NCBI RefSeq assembly: GCF_001704635.1
Contig: NZ_MAXF01000016.1
Span: 1-64,000 of the forward strand
Origin: Streptomyces sparsogenes
Lineage (GTDB): Bacteria > Actinomycetota > Actinomycetes > Streptomycetales > Streptomycetaceae
Direction of reading: 5' to 3'
Length of the DNA stretch: 64,000 nucleotides
The notes beneath the pieces were generated by a model. That model worked only from the letters and a program-made list of their open reading frames with translations. It was not told where the DNA came from and made no database searches. Shown in pieces: positions 29,122 through 38,133 of this stretch (its first letter is position 1; every line of letters starts with the position of its first letter). A program made the translations under genes and the position numbers.

Positions 29122-29153
29122 GGGGCCGGGTTTTCCTTCGCTCGGTCGGAGGG

Positions 29154-29209
29154 CGACCGGCACGCACGGCCCCGCGGCGGGGTGCCGGTCGGATCAGGCC
29201 CCGCCGCGG
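29154..29209 (-). promoter_or_regulatory. leuA attenuator: terminator and antiterminator hairpins
   Basis: The transcript can form a 10-bp hairpin (complement of 29182-29191 with 29154-29163). Alternatively the end of the leader-peptide coding region (29199-29209) pairs perfectly over 11 bases with 29172-29182, which traps the 5' arm of the first hairpin in a loop. The two are mutually exclusive. A ribosome that finishes the leader peptide would cover 29199-29209 and let the terminator form; one stalled on Leu codons leaves it free. No T-run follows the hairpin, so termination efficiency is uncertain. Confidence 0.7.
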
Positions 29210-29238
29210 CAGCCGAGGAGAAGCCCGCGCAGCGTCAT
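29194..29238 (-). CDS. Leu-rich leader peptide of leuA
   Basis: 14-codon reading frame MTLRGLLLGCRGGA with three consecutive Leu codons (CTT CTC CTC, 29215-29223) and one more CTG. It ends just before the attenuator hairpin, 72 bases before leuA. Its ATG lies 7 bases after TAACCT, so it is probably translated from a leaderless message. Ribosome stalling at the Leu codons would sense leucyl-tRNA supply. The order of leader, antiterminator and terminator is that of classical amino-acid attenuators. Confidence 0.75.
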   Translation of the reverse strand: MTLRGLLLGCRGGA

Positions 29239-29245
29239 GCGGGAC

Positions 29246-29282
29246 AGGTTAGCCACATGTCAGCTCCTCAGACAAGCTGACA
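29246..29282. promoter_or_regulatory. leuA promoter overlapped by a putative GntR operator
   Basis: On the minus strand TTGTCT (29270-29275) and TAACCT (29246-29251) are 18 bases apart and start the leader transcript near 29238. The perfect inverted repeat TGTCAGCT-N9-AGCTGACA (29258-29282) covers the -35 box and most of the spacer, where a bound repressor would block leuA. The divergent gene at 29376 encodes a FadR-type regulator, the obvious candidate ligand. Confidence 0.6.
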
Positions 29283-29375
29283 ACCTGGGGAGCGGGGACT
29301 CTCTGGGAAACTGGGAGCCTCCGCACAGGAGAAGAAGACATCGAGACGACGACCGAACCCCGAAAGGTGAACCGG

Positions 29376-30152
29376 ATGCCGCTGGGCACCCTCCGCCCCA
29401 CTCCCCTGGTCGAACAGGCGGCCGCGCGGCTGCGCGAGGAGATCACCGGGGGCCACTGGCCGGTCGGCACCCGGCTCCCCGGCGAGACCACCCTGGCCAA
29501 GACCCTCGGCGTGGGCCGCTCCACCGTGCGCGAGGCCGTGCGCGTCCTGGCCGGCGCCGGGCTGGTGCGGGCCCGCCAGGGCTCCGGCGTCTTCGTCATC
29601 GCCACCGAACCCGCCGAGGACTGGCCCGCCCGGCTCCGCCGCGCGGCCGTCACGGACGTCTTCGAGGTGCGCATGCTGATCGAGGTCCAGGCCGCCCAGC
29701 TCGCCGCGCGCCGCCGCACCGACGCCGACCTCACCGCCCTGAGCGCCGCCCTGGAGGCCCGGAAGGCCGCCGCCGCGGGCGACGACGCCTCCTTCGTCGA
29801 CGCCGACATCGCGCTGCACGCGGCGGTGGTCGCCGCCGCGCACAATCCCGTGCTCACCGACCTGTTCGCCGAGTTCACCCCCCGGCTGCGGCAAGGCCTG
29901 ATCGACCTGGTGGACCTGCTCGCCCTGCGCGCCGGCGCACCGAACCACGGCGAGGAGACCCACAGCGCCCTGGTCCGGGCCGTCGAGCGGGGCGACGCGG
30001 AGGCGGCGGGCGATGTGCTGCGGGCCGAGCTGGAGCAGACCCTGGCGCTGCTGCGCGGCCCGAGGGCCGGCGAGCAGGGGGTTGGTCCAGGCGGGCCGGA
30101 AAGCGCTACCCCGCCGAGTCGCGCGTGCGGCGCCGGTAGTAGTGCGCCGTGA
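29376..30152 (+). CDS. FadR-type (FCD) GntR transcriptional regulator
   Basis: 258-aa regulator. The N-terminal winged helix is LVEQAAARLREEITGGHWPVGTRLPGETTLAKTLGVGRSTVREAVRVLAGAGLV (about 7-62), followed by RQGSGVFV and an all-helical FCD effector domain. FCD metal-ligand positions are plausible: Asp in DADIALHAAVVAAAHNPVL and His in NHGEETHSALVRAV. Such domains often bind carboxylates, and a branched-chain keto acid or isopropylmalate would fit the neighbour leuA; this is inference. ATG 29376 has AAAGG 9-10 bases upstream. It is divergent from leuA across an operator-like inverted repeat. Confidence 0.85.
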   Translation: MPLGTLRPTPLVEQAAARLREEITGGHWPVGTRLPGETTLAKTLGVGRSTVREAVRVLAGAGLVRARQGSGVFVIATEPAEDWPARLRRAAVTDVFEVRMLIEVQAAQLAARRRTDADLTALSAALEARKAAAAGDDASFVDADIALHAAVVAAAHNPVLTDLFAEFTPRLRQGLIDLVDLLALRAGAPNHGEETHSALVRAVERGDAEAAGDVLRAELEQTLALLRGPRAGEQGVGPGGPESATPPSRACGAGSSAP

Positions 30153-30290
30153 CGACCGCCAGCAGCGGCCCCCACGCCACGAGCGGCACGTAGCATGCGT
30201 TGATCAGCCACTCCCCCCACCGCGTGACCTCCCCGCGTCGTACTCGAACTCGGCGAGCCCCAGCGGGACACCGAGCACCCCGCCGATCCG
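30106..30290 (-). pseudogene. Frameshifted 3' fragment of a membrane-protein gene
   Basis: On the minus strand one frame reads VLGVPLGLAEFEYDAG and then loses sense, while the next frame continues with RGEVTRWGEWLINACYVPLV, AWGPLLAVVTAHYYRRRT and a stop. The two pieces join smoothly if one base is restored near 30232. The fragment holds one likely membrane helix and a basic end, and nothing recognisable precedes it. It overlaps the end of the gntR gene (30106-30152), so the gntR 3' end may have replaced part of it. The rest of the 30153-30472 spacer has three copies of CCCGGCA near 30297-30320. Confidence 0.55.
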
Positions 30291-30472
30291 CCGCCGCCCG
30301 GCACCCGGCACCCGGCACCCGGGTCGAAACTCACGATCGGACCCACCGGTTGTCGGGCCGGATCCCGCTGCTATCCTCCCGCCCCTCGTGATGCAACGCG
30401 ACGGCGGCGATCGTCGTCTGTTGTTGGTGCGGGCCGCAGGGTGCGGTCCGGCGAGGATCGGGGGTCGGAACG

Positions 30473-32002
30473 GTGACGTACGACGGCGACGGCCAGGTGC
30501 CCGGGCAGGGCGGACCACAACGGGAGGGTGGGGGCGGGCAGCCGTCGGTGCCGCCGAGGCCGTCGGCGCCGCCGCCCGGGGCCGACGCCGCGCCGCCCGG
30601 TCCGCCCACCGCCCCGCCCGCCGGGCCGCAGGCCGGGCCGGGCGGGCTCCCCTCCTATCCGCAGCAGCCGCCCGGCGGCGGCGCGGCCCCCGGGGCCCCG
30701 TGGCCCCCGCCCCCGCCGGTGCCGCCGCGGCGCGGCGGCGGCAAGGTCGCGGCCGCCATCGCCCTCGCCGTCCTGCTGATCGCGGGCGGCATCGCGGTCG
30801 CGGTGGCCAGGCACGACACCTCGGACTCCGACGGCTCCGGCGGCCCCTCGGCGAAGCAGTCGGGACCACCGGCCAACGCGCTGCACCAGACATGGCAGAC
30901 GGAGCTGCCCGAGTCGCACGTCCTGGGCAACCTCAGCGGACTGCCCGCCCTGTGGACGACCACCCGCAACCCCGTCTACGCCGACGACAACGGCGTACGC
31001 GCCTTCGACCCCGAGACCGGCAAGAAGCTGTGGACGGTGAAGACCCCCAAGGGGGCCAGCGAGGTGTGCGCCATCGCCCCGCAGCCGAACTCCGACGGTG
31101 TCGGCGCCGCCGTCTACGACGCGGGCGGCAACGACTGCGCGTACCTGGTCGTCTTCGACACCGAGACCGGACGGACCCTGTGGTCGAAGAACCTGTCGAG
31201 CGGCTACAAGACGGTCGCGCCGCACGTCCAGGTCAGCGACGACACGGTGGTCGCCGGCATCGGCGGGGTCGCGGCGTACTCCATCTCCGGGGGCGCCAAG
31301 AAGTGGACGCTGTACTCACGCGGCCGCGACTGCGGGAACGACATCGAGTGGTCCGCGGGCTATCTCGCCTACTCCAGCAGTTGCAGCGACGCCAAGCCGG
31401 AGAACCAGCTCAGCATCCTCGACCTGCGGTACGGGGACAACTGGAAGTTCCCGAACGAGAAGCGGGACGTGGAGCAGGTGGTGGGGGACGACCCGCTGAC
31501 CCTGGTCCTGGTCGACCAGGAGGGCAACGACGACGAAAAGCGCTATCTGCAGACCTATACGGAAGACGGGAAGCCGGACAAGAGCTTCCGTCTGACGGGC
31601 AAGCTGGGGAACGTCCAGTTCGGAAACACGAAGCTCGTCGACAAGGACGCGTCGGTGCTGCTGTCCAACTACGGCACCACCTCGGGCCTGGGGGCCACCG
31701 ACCTCAAGACCGGCGAGGTGCTGTGGTCCAAGAAGAACACCCGGCAGGTCGGCATGGAGGACGGCAAGGTGCTCGCCCTGAAGGCGGCACGTCAGCTGGG
31801 CGGGGACCCGACGCTCGTCTCCCTCGGGCTGCGGGACGGCAAGGAGCGGTCCCGGGGCGTGCTCTACACGCCGGGGCACTCGCTGAACCGTGTCGACATG
31901 ATGAGCGTCGGCACCTGGGGGGACAAGCTGTATGTGATCGGCCATCCGCTCGATGACCCCAAGCGCAAGCTGGTGCTGCGCGCCTTCGACATCGGGCGCT
32001 GA
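30473..32002 (+). CDS. Membrane-anchored PQQ-like beta-propeller protein
   Basis: 509-aa protein. Residues 1-85 are Pro/Gly-rich and cytoplasmic, one helix spans about 90-108 (VAAAIALAVLLIAGGIAVAVA), and the rest is an extracytoplasmic beta-propeller. Repeats of the PQQ type are visible as VRAFDPETGKKLWTVKTPKG, VVFDTETGRTLWSKNLSSG and ATDLKTGEVLWSKKNT. No PQQ-enzyme active-site residues stand out, so it is more likely a binding or scaffold protein of the cell surface than a dehydrogenase. Start GTG 30473. Convergent with the his operon and separated from it by a shared terminator. Partner unknown. Confidence 0.8.
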   Translation: MTYDGDGQVPGQGGPQREGGGGQPSVPPRPSAPPPGADAAPPGPPTAPPAGPQAGPGGLPSYPQQPPGGGAAPGAPWPPPPPVPPRRGGGKVAAAIALAVLLIAGGIAVAVARHDTSDSDGSGGPSAKQSGPPANALHQTWQTELPESHVLGNLSGLPALWTTTRNPVYADDNGVRAFDPETGKKLWTVKTPKGASEVCAIAPQPNSDGVGAAVYDAGGNDCAYLVVFDTETGRTLWSKNLSSGYKTVAPHVQVSDDTVVAGIGGVAAYSISGGAKKWTLYSRGRDCGNDIEWSAGYLAYSSSCSDAKPENQLSILDLRYGDNWKFPNEKRDVEQVVGDDPLTLVLVDQEGNDDEKRYLQTYTEDGKPDKSFRLTGKLGNVQFGNTKLVDKDASVLLSNYGTTSGLGATDLKTGEVLWSKKNTRQVGMEDGKVLALKAARQLGGDPTLVSLGLRDGKERSRGVLYTPGHSLNRVDMMSVGTWGDKLYVIGHPLDDPKRKLVLRAFDIGR

Positions 32003-32016
32003 GCCGGGGCCCGGCG

Positions 32017-32048
32017 CTCCGGGCGGCGGCACGGCCGGCCGCCCGGAG
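32017..32048. terminator. Bidirectional terminator between propeller gene and hisF
   Basis: Perfect 11-bp stem (32017-32027 with 32038-32048) and 10-base loop in the 60-base gap between convergent genes. Confidence 0.7.
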
Positions 32049-32062
32049 GCCTGGGGCCAGGC

Positions 32063-32836
32063 CTACAGCCGCACCGGGTGCCCCGCCTCCCGCAGCGCCT
32101 CCTTGACCTGCCCGATGCGCAGATCGCCGAAGTGGAAGACCGAGGCCGCGAGGACCGCGTCCGCACCCGCCGCGATCGCCGGGGGGAAGTCGGAGAGCTT
32201 CCCCGCGCCGCCGCTGGCGATGACCGGGACGGTGACGTGCTTGCGGACGGCCTCGATCATGGCCGTGTCGTAGCCGTCCTTGGTGCCGTCGGCGTCCATC
32301 GAGTTCAGCAGGATCTCCCCCGCCCCCAGCTCGGCCGCCCGGTGGGCCCACTCGACGGCGTCGACGCCGGTGCCACGGCGGCCGCCGTGGGTGGTGACCT
32401 CGTAGCCGGAGGAGGTGACCGTGCCCTCCCCGCAGCGCCGGGCGTCGACGGACAGGACGAGGACCTGGCTGCCGAAGCGCTCGGCGATCTCCCGGATCAG
32501 CTCGGGCCGGGCGATGGCCGCCGTGTTGACACCGACCTTGTCGGCGCCGGCGCGCAGCAGCTTGTCCACGTCCTCCACGGTGCGGACGCCGCCGCCCACG
32601 GTGAGCGGGATGAAGACCTGCTCCGCGGTGCGGCGCACCACGTCGTACGTGGTCTCGCGGTTGCCGGAGGAGGCCGTGATGTCGAGGAAGGTCAGCTCGT
32701 CGGCGCCCTCCTCGCCGTAGACCTTGGCCATCTCGACGGGGTCGCCGGCGTCCCGCAGGTTCTGGAAGTTGACTCCCTTGACGACCCGGCCGTTGTCCAC
32801 GTCCAGGCAGGGGATGACTCGGACCGCCAGGGTCAT
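32063..32836 (-). CDS. hisF: Imidazole glycerol phosphate synthase, cyclase subunit
   Basis: 257-aa TIM barrel that, with HisH-supplied ammonia, makes imidazole glycerol phosphate and AICAR. The catalytic acids are Asp12 ([13 protein letters not shown]) and the Asp of VLSVDARR. Phosphate-binding loops are [12 protein letters not shown] and ASGGAGKL. The ATG start at 32836 overlaps the upstream stop (ATGA). It is the last gene of the his operon. HisH is encoded upstream, with PriA and a RidA-like protein in between. Confidence 0.97.
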   Translation of the reverse strand: MTLAVRVIPCLDVDNGRVVKGVNFQNLRDAGDPVEMAKVYGEEGADELTFLDITASSGNRETTYDVVRRTAEQVFIPLTVGGGVRTVEDVDKLLRAGADKVGVNTAAIARPELIREIAERFGSQVLVLSVDARRCGEGTVTSSGYEVTTHGGRRGTGVDAVEWAHRAAELGAGEILLNSMDADGTKDGYDTAMIEAVRKHVTVPVIASGGAGKLSDFPPAIAAGADAVLAASVFHFGDLRIGQVKEALREAGHPVRL

Positions 32837-33240
32837 GTCGCGTCGGCTCCTCGGAATGCTTCTACTTCGACTTCCACCAGGACGCGCGAGTCGACGAAAC
32901 CGGAGACCACGACCAGGGTCGCGGCGGGGCGCACGGCGTCGAAGAGCTCCTTGTGGGCGCGCCCCACCTCGTCCACATCGCGCGCGTGGGTGAGGTACAT
33001 GCGGGTACGGATGACCGATTCGACGCCGAGGTCGAACTTCCGCAGCGCGTCCAGCGCGTTCCGGAAGGCGGCCAGCGTCTGCTCGTACGGATCGCCCTCG
33101 CCCTGGAGGACCCCGCCCACCAGCGGCATCGTCCCGGAGACGAGGACCCGGTCGCCGGCCGCGACGGCCCGGGCGAAGCCGATGGTCTCCTCCCACGGGC
33201 TGTCCGCCTGGACACGCCGGACACTCTCGGGTGAGCTCAT
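32833..33240 (-). CDS. RidA-family protein within the his operon
   Basis: 135-aa trimer-forming YjgF/RidA-family protein. Canonical RidA hydrolyses reactive enamines from PLP enzymes. The family core is present ([55 protein letters not shown]). However, where Escherichia coli RidA has the catalytic Arg of PARS, this protein reads PAAT, so it probably belongs to a Rid subgroup without deaminase activity. ATGA overlaps on both sides couple it to priA and hisF, which suggests a role tied to histidine synthesis. The true function is unknown. Confidence 0.85.
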   Translation of the reverse strand: MSSPESVRRVQADSPWEETIGFARAVAAGDRVLVSGTMPLVGGVLQGEGDPYEQTLAAFRNALDALRKFDLGVESVIRTRMYLTHARDVDEVGRAHKELFDAVRPAATLVVVSGFVDSRVLVEVEVEAFRGADAT

Positions 33241-33968
33241 ACGGAAACCGCCTCCAACGCCTCTTCCAAGGTGAACGCCTTGGCGTAGAGCGCCTTCCCG
33301 ACGATGGCGCCCTCCACGCCCTCCGGCACCAGGGTCGCAAGGGCGCGCAGATCGTCAAGGGAGGAAACGCCGCCCGAGGCGACGACCGGCTTGTCGGTCG
33401 CGGCGCACACGTTCTTCAGCAGCTCCAGGTTGGGGCCCTGGAGGGTGCCGTCCTTGGCAATGTCGGTGACGACGTAGCGCGCGCAGCCCTCGGAGTCCAG
33501 GCGGGCCAGCGTCTCGTACAGGTCGCCGCCGTCGCGGGTCCAGCCGCGGCCGCGCAGGGTGGTGCCGCGGACGTCGAGGCCCACGGCGATGCGGTCCCCG
33601 TACTCGGCGATGATCTTGGCGACCCACTCGGGGGACTCCAGCGCGGCGGTGCCCAGGTTGACGCGGGTGCAGCCGGTGGCGAGGGCGGCGGCGAGCGAGG
33701 CGTCGTCGCGGATGCCGCCGGACAGCTCGACCTTGATGTCCATGGTGGCCACGACCTCGGCGATCCGCTCGCGGTTGTCGCCGGTGCCGAAGGCCGCGTC
33801 GAGGTCCACCAGGTGCAGCCACTCGGCGCCGGCCCGCTGCCAGGCGAGGGCGGCCTCCAGCGGGTCGCCGTAGGACGTCTCGGAGCCGGACTCGCCGTGG
33901 ACGAGGCGTACGGCCTGGCCGTCGCGGACGTCGACGGCGGGGAGGAGTTCGAGGCGGTGGGTGCGCAT
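33237..33968 (-). CDS. priA: Bifunctional HisA/TrpF isomerase PriA
   Basis: 243-aa TIM barrel. Actinobacterial PriA isomerises both ProFAR in histidine synthesis and phosphoribosyl anthranilate in tryptophan synthesis, replacing TrpF. Catalytic Asp13 ([12 protein letters not shown]) and Asp132 (GLDVRG) are present, and the dual-substrate loop [12 protein letters not shown] is typical of PriA rather than plain HisA. Phosphate loops are LSGGIRDD and [10 protein letters not shown]. No trpF gene is visible among the trp genes of this window, which agrees. The start is ATG 33968; the stop overlaps the RidA-like gene. Confidence 0.95.
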   Translation of the reverse strand: MRTHRLELLPAVDVRDGQAVRLVHGESGSETSYGDPLEAALAWQRAGAEWLHLVDLDAAFGTGDNRERIAEVVATMDIKVELSGGIRDDASLAAALATGCTRVNLGTAALESPEWVAKIIAEYGDRIAVGLDVRGTTLRGRGWTRDGGDLYETLARLDSEGCARYVVTDIAKDGTLQGPNLELLKNVCAATDKPVVASGGVSSLDDLRALATLVPEGVEGAIVGKALYAKAFTLEEALEAVSV

Positions 33969-34044
33969 GGGGGACCTTACGGTGAGGGCTACGGGGCTGT
34001 GAGGGCTGTGAGGCTTGCGGAGTTGACGGGTGCGGCCGGGCCGG

Positions 34045-34695
34045 TCAGAGCGTGTCCAGCCAGTTGCGCAGCAGCTGCGCCCCGGCGTCGCCGGACTTCT
34101 CGGGATGGAACTGGGTCGCCCACAGCGGCCCGTTCTCGACCGCGGCGACGAACGGCTCGCCGTGGGTGGCCCAGGTGACCTTGGGGGCGGCGATCTTCGG
34201 GTTGGTGACCTCGAGCTCCCAGGTGCGGACCGCGTAGGAGTGGACGAAGTAGTAGCGGGCGTCCTCGTCCAGGCCCGCGAAGAGCCGGGAGTCCTCGGGG
34301 GCCTTCACCGTGTTCCAGCCCATGTGGGGGACGACGGGCGCGTTCAGCTGCTCGACGGTGCCGGGCCACTCGTCCAGGCCCTCGGCCTCCACGCCGTGCT
34401 CGATGCCGCGCCCGAAGAGGATCTGCATGCCCACGCAGATGCCCATGACCGGGCGCCCGCCGGCCAGCCGGCGCTCCACCAGCCAGTCGCCGCGGGCCTC
34501 CCGCAGCCCCTTCATGCAGGCGGCGAAGGCGCCGACCCCGGGGACCAGCAGGCCGTCGGCGGCGGCGGCGCGGTCGTAGTCACGGGTGATCTCCACGTCG
34601 GCTCCGACGTGGGCGAGGGCCCGCTCGGCGGACCGTACGTTGCCGAAGCCGTAGTCGAAGACGACGACCTTCTTGGCGCCCGTGCTCAATTCCAC
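34045..34695 (-). CDS. hisH: Imidazole glycerol phosphate synthase, glutaminase subunit
   Basis: 216-aa class I glutamine amidotransferase supplying ammonia to HisF. The triad is Cys87 (GICVGMQ), His197 and Glu199 (QFHPEKSGD). The oxyanion region PGVGAF and the contact segment HMGWNTV are present. The start is GTG 34695, overlapping the preceding small membrane-protein gene by 10 bases; a TTG two codons later is also possible. A 76-base gap separates it from priA. Confidence 0.97.
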   Translation of the reverse strand: MELSTGAKKVVVFDYGFGNVRSAERALAHVGADVEITRDYDRAAAADGLLVPGVGAFAACMKGLREARGDWLVERRLAGGRPVMGICVGMQILFGRGIEHGVEAEGLDEWPGTVEQLNAPVVPHMGWNTVKAPEDSRLFAGLDEDARYYFVHSYAVRTWELEVTNPKIAAPKVTWATHGEPFVAAVENGPLWATQFHPEKSGDAGAQLLRNWLDTL

Positions 34696-34850
34696 ACCTC
34701 CAGCCGAAGGATCCCAGCGGTGAGCGACATCGCCGCCCCGATGCCGAGCAGCACGATCACGCTCCTGGGCAGGCCCTGCTTGACGAAGGAGATCACCCCG
34801 CCGAGCAGGAACAGACCGAGAACGATGAAGACAGTAGACAGACCGCTCAC
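34686..34850 (-). CDS. 54-aa membrane protein inside the his operon
   Basis: Small protein with two hydrophobic helices, [20 protein letters not shown] and, after [25 protein letters not shown], then a short charged end RLEVWN. Start GTG 34850 has GGGATGA about 6 bases upstream. It overlaps hisH by 10 bases and follows hisB by 85 bases, so it is co-transcribed. It has no recognisable family. A hairpin-like two-helix protein here could be a membrane tether or regulator, but nothing shows that. Confidence 0.75.
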   Translation of the reverse strand: MSGLSTVFIVLGLFLLGGVISFVKQGLPRSVIVLLGIGAAMSLTAGILRLEVWN

Positions 34851-34935
34851 AGCATCATCCCGTTCGCTTCTCCGCCCACGCGGCGAAAGCGCGGCTTGAG
34901 TGTCGTCTGCGGCCGGGCGGCCGCGTGTGCGTCGC

Positions 34936-35529
34936 TCACAGCGCGCCCTTCGTCGAAGGAAGAATGCCCGCGGCCCGCGGGTCGCGCTCGCTCGCGTAGC
35001 GCAGGGCTCGCGCCAGCGCCTTGAACTGGCATTCGACGATGTGGTGGGCGTTGCGCCCGTACGGGACGTGGACGTGCAGGGCGATCTGCGCCTGCGCAAC
35101 GAAGGACTCCAGGATGTGCCGGGTCATCGTCGTGTCGTACGTGCCGATCATCGGCGCCATGTTCTCCGGCTCGCTGTGCACCAGGTACGGGCGGCCCGAG
35201 AGGTCGACGGTCACCTGGGCCAGCGACTCGTCCAGCGGCACCGTGCAGTTGCCGAAGCGGTAGATCCCCACCTTGTCGCCGAGCGCCTGCTTGAAGGCGG
35301 CGCCGAGCGCGAGGGCGGTGTCCTCGATGGTGTGGTGGGTGTCGATGTGCAGGTCGCCCTCGGTCTTGACGGTGAGGTCGAAGAGACCGTGGCGGCCGAG
35401 CTGGTCGAGCATGTGATCGTAGAAGCCGACGCCCGTCGAGACGTCGACCTGGCCGGTGCCGTCGAGATCGATCTCGACGAGGACCGAGGTTTCCTTGGTG
35501 GTGCGCTCCACACGGCCCACGCGGGTCAT
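34936..35529 (-). CDS. hisB: Imidazoleglycerol-phosphate dehydratase
   Basis: 197-aa monofunctional enzyme that removes water from imidazole glycerol phosphate. The two manganese-binding repeats are seen as [21 protein letters not shown] with THHTIED, and [19 protein letters not shown] with [12 protein letters not shown]. There is no fused HisN phosphatase domain. The start ATG 35529 overlaps the hisC stop (ATGA). Confidence 0.97.
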   Translation of the reverse strand: MTRVGRVERTTKETSVLVEIDLDGTGQVDVSTGVGFYDHMLDQLGRHGLFDLTVKTEGDLHIDTHHTIEDTALALGAAFKQALGDKVGIYRFGNCTVPLDESLAQVTVDLSGRPYLVHSEPENMAPMIGTYDTTMTRHILESFVAQAQIALHVHVPYGRNAHHIVECQFKALARALRYASERDPRAAGILPSTKGAL

Positions 35530-36644
35530 GCGCTTGTCTCCTTCATCAGCTCGCGTACCGCGTCGAGGAACGCGTCGTTCTCGGCCGGGGTGCCCGCGGT
35601 GACCCGCAGCATGCCCGGTACGCCGTTGTCACGGACCAGGACCCCCCGCTCCAGCAGGGCCTGCCACGCCGCGTGGGCGTCCTCGAAGCGGCCGAACTGT
35701 ACGAAGTTGGCGTCCGACTCGGTCACCTCGCAGCCGAGCGCGCGCAACTCGCTCACCAGCCGGTCCCGCTCGGCCTTGAGCGTCTCGACGTACCCGAGCA
35801 GCGTATCGGTGTGCTCGAGGGCGGCCAGCGCGGTGGCCTGGGTGACGGCGGACAGGTGGTAGGGCAGCCGGACCAGCTGGACGGCGTCGACCACCGCCGG
35901 GTCGGCCGCGAGGTAGCCGAGCCGCAGCCCGGCCGCGCCGAAGGCCTTGGACATCGTCCGGGAGAGGACCAGCCGGGGGCGTCCCTCGATCAGCGGCAGC
36001 AGCGAGGGACGGTGGCTGAACTCCCCGTACGCCTCGTCGATCACCACGAGCGCCCCCGCCGCGTCCGCCCGCGCCGCCTGCGCGGCGTCGTGGAGGGCCA
36101 GCACGGTCTCGGCCTCGACTGCGGTGCCGGTCGGGTTGTTCGGCGAGGTGATGAAGACGACGTCGGGGCGGTGCTCGGCGATGGCGGCGCGGGCCGAGTC
36201 GACATCGATGGTGTAGTCCGCGTTCCGGGGGCCGGAGATCCAGCCGGTGCCGGTGCCGCGCGAGACCAGGGCGTGCATCGAGTACGAGGGCTCGAAGCCG
36301 ATGGCCGTGCGCCCGGGCCCGCCGAAGGTCTGCAGGAGTTGCTGCAGCACCTCGTTGGACCCGTTGGCGGCCCACACGTTGGCCACGGAGACCTGGTGCC
36401 CGGCCGTGCGGGTCAGATATCCGGCCAGCTCCGTGCGCAGCTCGATCGCGTCCCGGTCCGGGTAGCGGTTGAGGTGGCGGGCCGCCTCGGCGACCCGCTC
36501 GGTGATCCGCGCCACCAGCTCCTCGGGCAGCGGGTACGGGTTCTCGTTGGTGTTCAGCCGCACCGGCACATCGAGCTGCGGGGCGCCGTACGGGGACGTG
36601 CCGCGCAGCTCGTCCCGGATGGGGAGGTCGTCGATCCCGGTCAC
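35526..36644 (-). CDS. hisC: Histidinol-phosphate aminotransferase
   Basis: 372-aa class II-like PLP aminotransferase making histidinol phosphate. Signatures are [12 protein letters not shown] near the N-terminus, the PLP-contact segments [19 protein letters not shown] and DEAYGEF, and the Schiff-base Lys in [17 protein letters not shown] (about 232-248). A C-terminal Arg in [12 protein letters not shown] binds substrate phosphate or carboxylate. The GTG start overlaps the hisD stop (GTGA), giving translational coupling. Confidence 0.96.
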   Translation of the reverse strand: MTGIDDLPIRDELRGTSPYGAPQLDVPVRLNTNENPYPLPEELVARITERVAEAARHLNRYPDRDAIELRTELAGYLTRTAGHQVSVANVWAANGSNEVLQQLLQTFGGPGRTAIGFEPSYSMHALVSRGTGTGWISGPRNADYTIDVDSARAAIAEHRPDVVFITSPNNPTGTAVEAETVLALHDAAQAARADAAGALVVIDEAYGEFSHRPSLLPLIEGRPRLVLSRTMSKAFGAAGLRLGYLAADPAVVDAVQLVRLPYHLSAVTQATALAALEHTDTLLGYVETLKAERDRLVSELRALGCEVTESDANFVQFGRFEDAHAAWQALLERGVLVRDNGVPGMLRVTAGTPAENDAFLDAVRELMKETSA

Positions 36645-37966
36645 TTGTCGCCCGGCACCTTCCAGTCGAACCTTGCCTTCACCGCCGCGCCGTGGGCGGG
36701 CAGGTCCTCCGCCTCGGCGAGCGTCACCACATGCCCGGCGACCTCCGCCAGCGCCTGGCGGGTGTAGTCCACGACGTGGATGCCGCGCAGGAAGGACTGC
36801 ACCGAGAGTCCCGAGGAGTGGCAGGCGCAGCCGCCGGTGGGCAGGACGTGGTTGGACCCCGCCGCATAGTCGCCGAGGCTGACGGGCGCGTACGGCCCGA
36901 CGAAGATGGCGCCGGCGTTGCGCACCCGGGCCGCGACCTGGGCCGCGTCCCTGGTCTGGATCTCCAGGTGCTCGGCGGCGTAGGCGTCCACGACCGCCAG
37001 GCCCTGCTCCAGGCCGTCGACCAGCACGATGCCGGACTGCCGGCCGGCGAGCGCGGGGCGGATCCGCTCCTCGGCGTGCTTGCTCGCGGCGACCTGCGCG
37101 TCCAGCTCCTTCTCGACCGCCGCGGCCAGCTCCTCGGAGTCGGTGACGAGCACCGAGGCGGCCAGCGGGTCGTGCTCGGCCTGGCTGATCAGGTCGGCGG
37201 CGACGTGCACCGGGTCCGCGGTGGTGTCGGCGAGGATCGCGATCTCGGTGGGGCCGGCCTCGGCGTCGATGCCGATCCGCCCCTTGAGCAGCCGCTTGGC
37301 CGCGGCCACATAGATGTTTCCCGGCCCGGTGACCAGGGAGACCGGGCGGCACTCCTCGGTGCCGTAGGCGAACATGGCGACGGCCTGGGCGCCGCCCGCC
37401 GCGTACACCTCCTCCACGCCGAGCAGCTCGCAGGCGGCCAGGATGGTGGGGTGCGGCAGCCCGCCGAACTCACTCTGCGGCGGCGAGGCGACGGCCATCG
37501 AGCCGACCCCGGCCTCCTGCGCGGGCACCACGTTCATCACCACGGAGGACGGGTAGACCGACCGACCGCCCGGCACGTAGAGCCCCACCCGCTCGACCGG
37601 CACCCACCGCTCGGTGACCGTGCCGCCCGGCACGACCCGCGTGGTGTGGTCGGTGCGCCGCTGCTCGCGGTGGACCAGCCGGGCGCGCCGGATGGACTCC
37701 TCCAGGGCGGCCCGCACGGCCGGGTCCAGCTCCGTGAGGGCGCGCGTCAGCGCCTCCCGGGGCACCCGCACCCGCTCGATGGTCACCCCGTCGAACCGCC
37801 GCGCGTAGTCGACCAGCGCCGCGGTGCCGCGATGGCGCACGTCGTCGCAGATGGGCCGCACCTTCTCCAGGGCGGCCTCGACGTCGAGCTCGGCACGGGG
37901 CAGCAGGTCGCGGTCGATCCCGCCTTCCGGGAAGGCGGCGCCGCGCAGATCGATTCGGGAGATCAC
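36641..37966 (-). CDS. hisD: Histidinol dehydrogenase
   Basis: 441-aa zinc enzyme oxidising histidinol to histidine in two NAD-dependent steps. Signatures are [20 protein letters not shown], the nucleotide-binding [34 protein letters not shown] (zinc ligands Gln and His), and the C-terminal [16 protein letters not shown]. It is the first gene of the his operon. GTG 37966 lies 7 bases after GACAAT (complement of 37974-37979), a leaderless-type start. An operator-like palindrome lies about 45 bases upstream. Confidence 0.97.
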   Translation of the reverse strand: MISRIDLRGAAFPEGGIDRDLLPRAELDVEAALEKVRPICDDVRHRGTAALVDYARRFDGVTIERVRVPREALTRALTELDPAVRAALEESIRRARLVHREQRRTDHTTRVVPGGTVTERWVPVERVGLYVPGGRSVYPSSVVMNVVPAQEAGVGSMAVASPPQSEFGGLPHPTILAACELLGVEEVYAAGGAQAVAMFAYGTEECRPVSLVTGPGNIYVAAAKRLLKGRIGIDAEAGPTEIAILADTTADPVHVAADLISQAEHDPLAASVLVTDSEELAAAVEKELDAQVAASKHAEERIRPALAGRQSGIVLVDGLEQGLAVVDAYAAEHLEIQTRDAAQVAARVRNAGAIFVGPYAPVSLGDYAAGSNHVLPTGGCACHSSGLSVQSFLRGIHVVDYTRQALAEVAGHVVTLAEAEDLPAHGAAVKARFDWKVPGDK

Positions 37967-37973
37967 GCGATCA

Positions 37974-38024
37974 ATTGTCTCAGACCCGCACCGGCGGCCC
38001 GCCCCCCGTATCAGTCAGTGATAC
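37974..38024. promoter_or_regulatory. his operon promoter region with operator-like palindrome
   Basis: GACAAT on the minus strand (37974-37979) is 7 bases before the hisD start. Upstream at 38008-38024 is the perfect palindrome GTATCA-GTCAG-TGATAC. It sits between hisD and the divergent gene at 38134, whose side shows TTGACT (38048-38053) without a well spaced -10. No His-rich leader peptide was found. The regulator is unknown. Confidence 0.5.
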
Positions 38025-38133
38025 GTACCGCTGCGGGACGGTCTAAGTTGACTCTGACCGCGAGCGTTCAAGCGGTTACTCAGCGGGAATGGGGATCCGT
38101 ACGGGGGTACGGAGAACAGGAGGGGACACGGCT

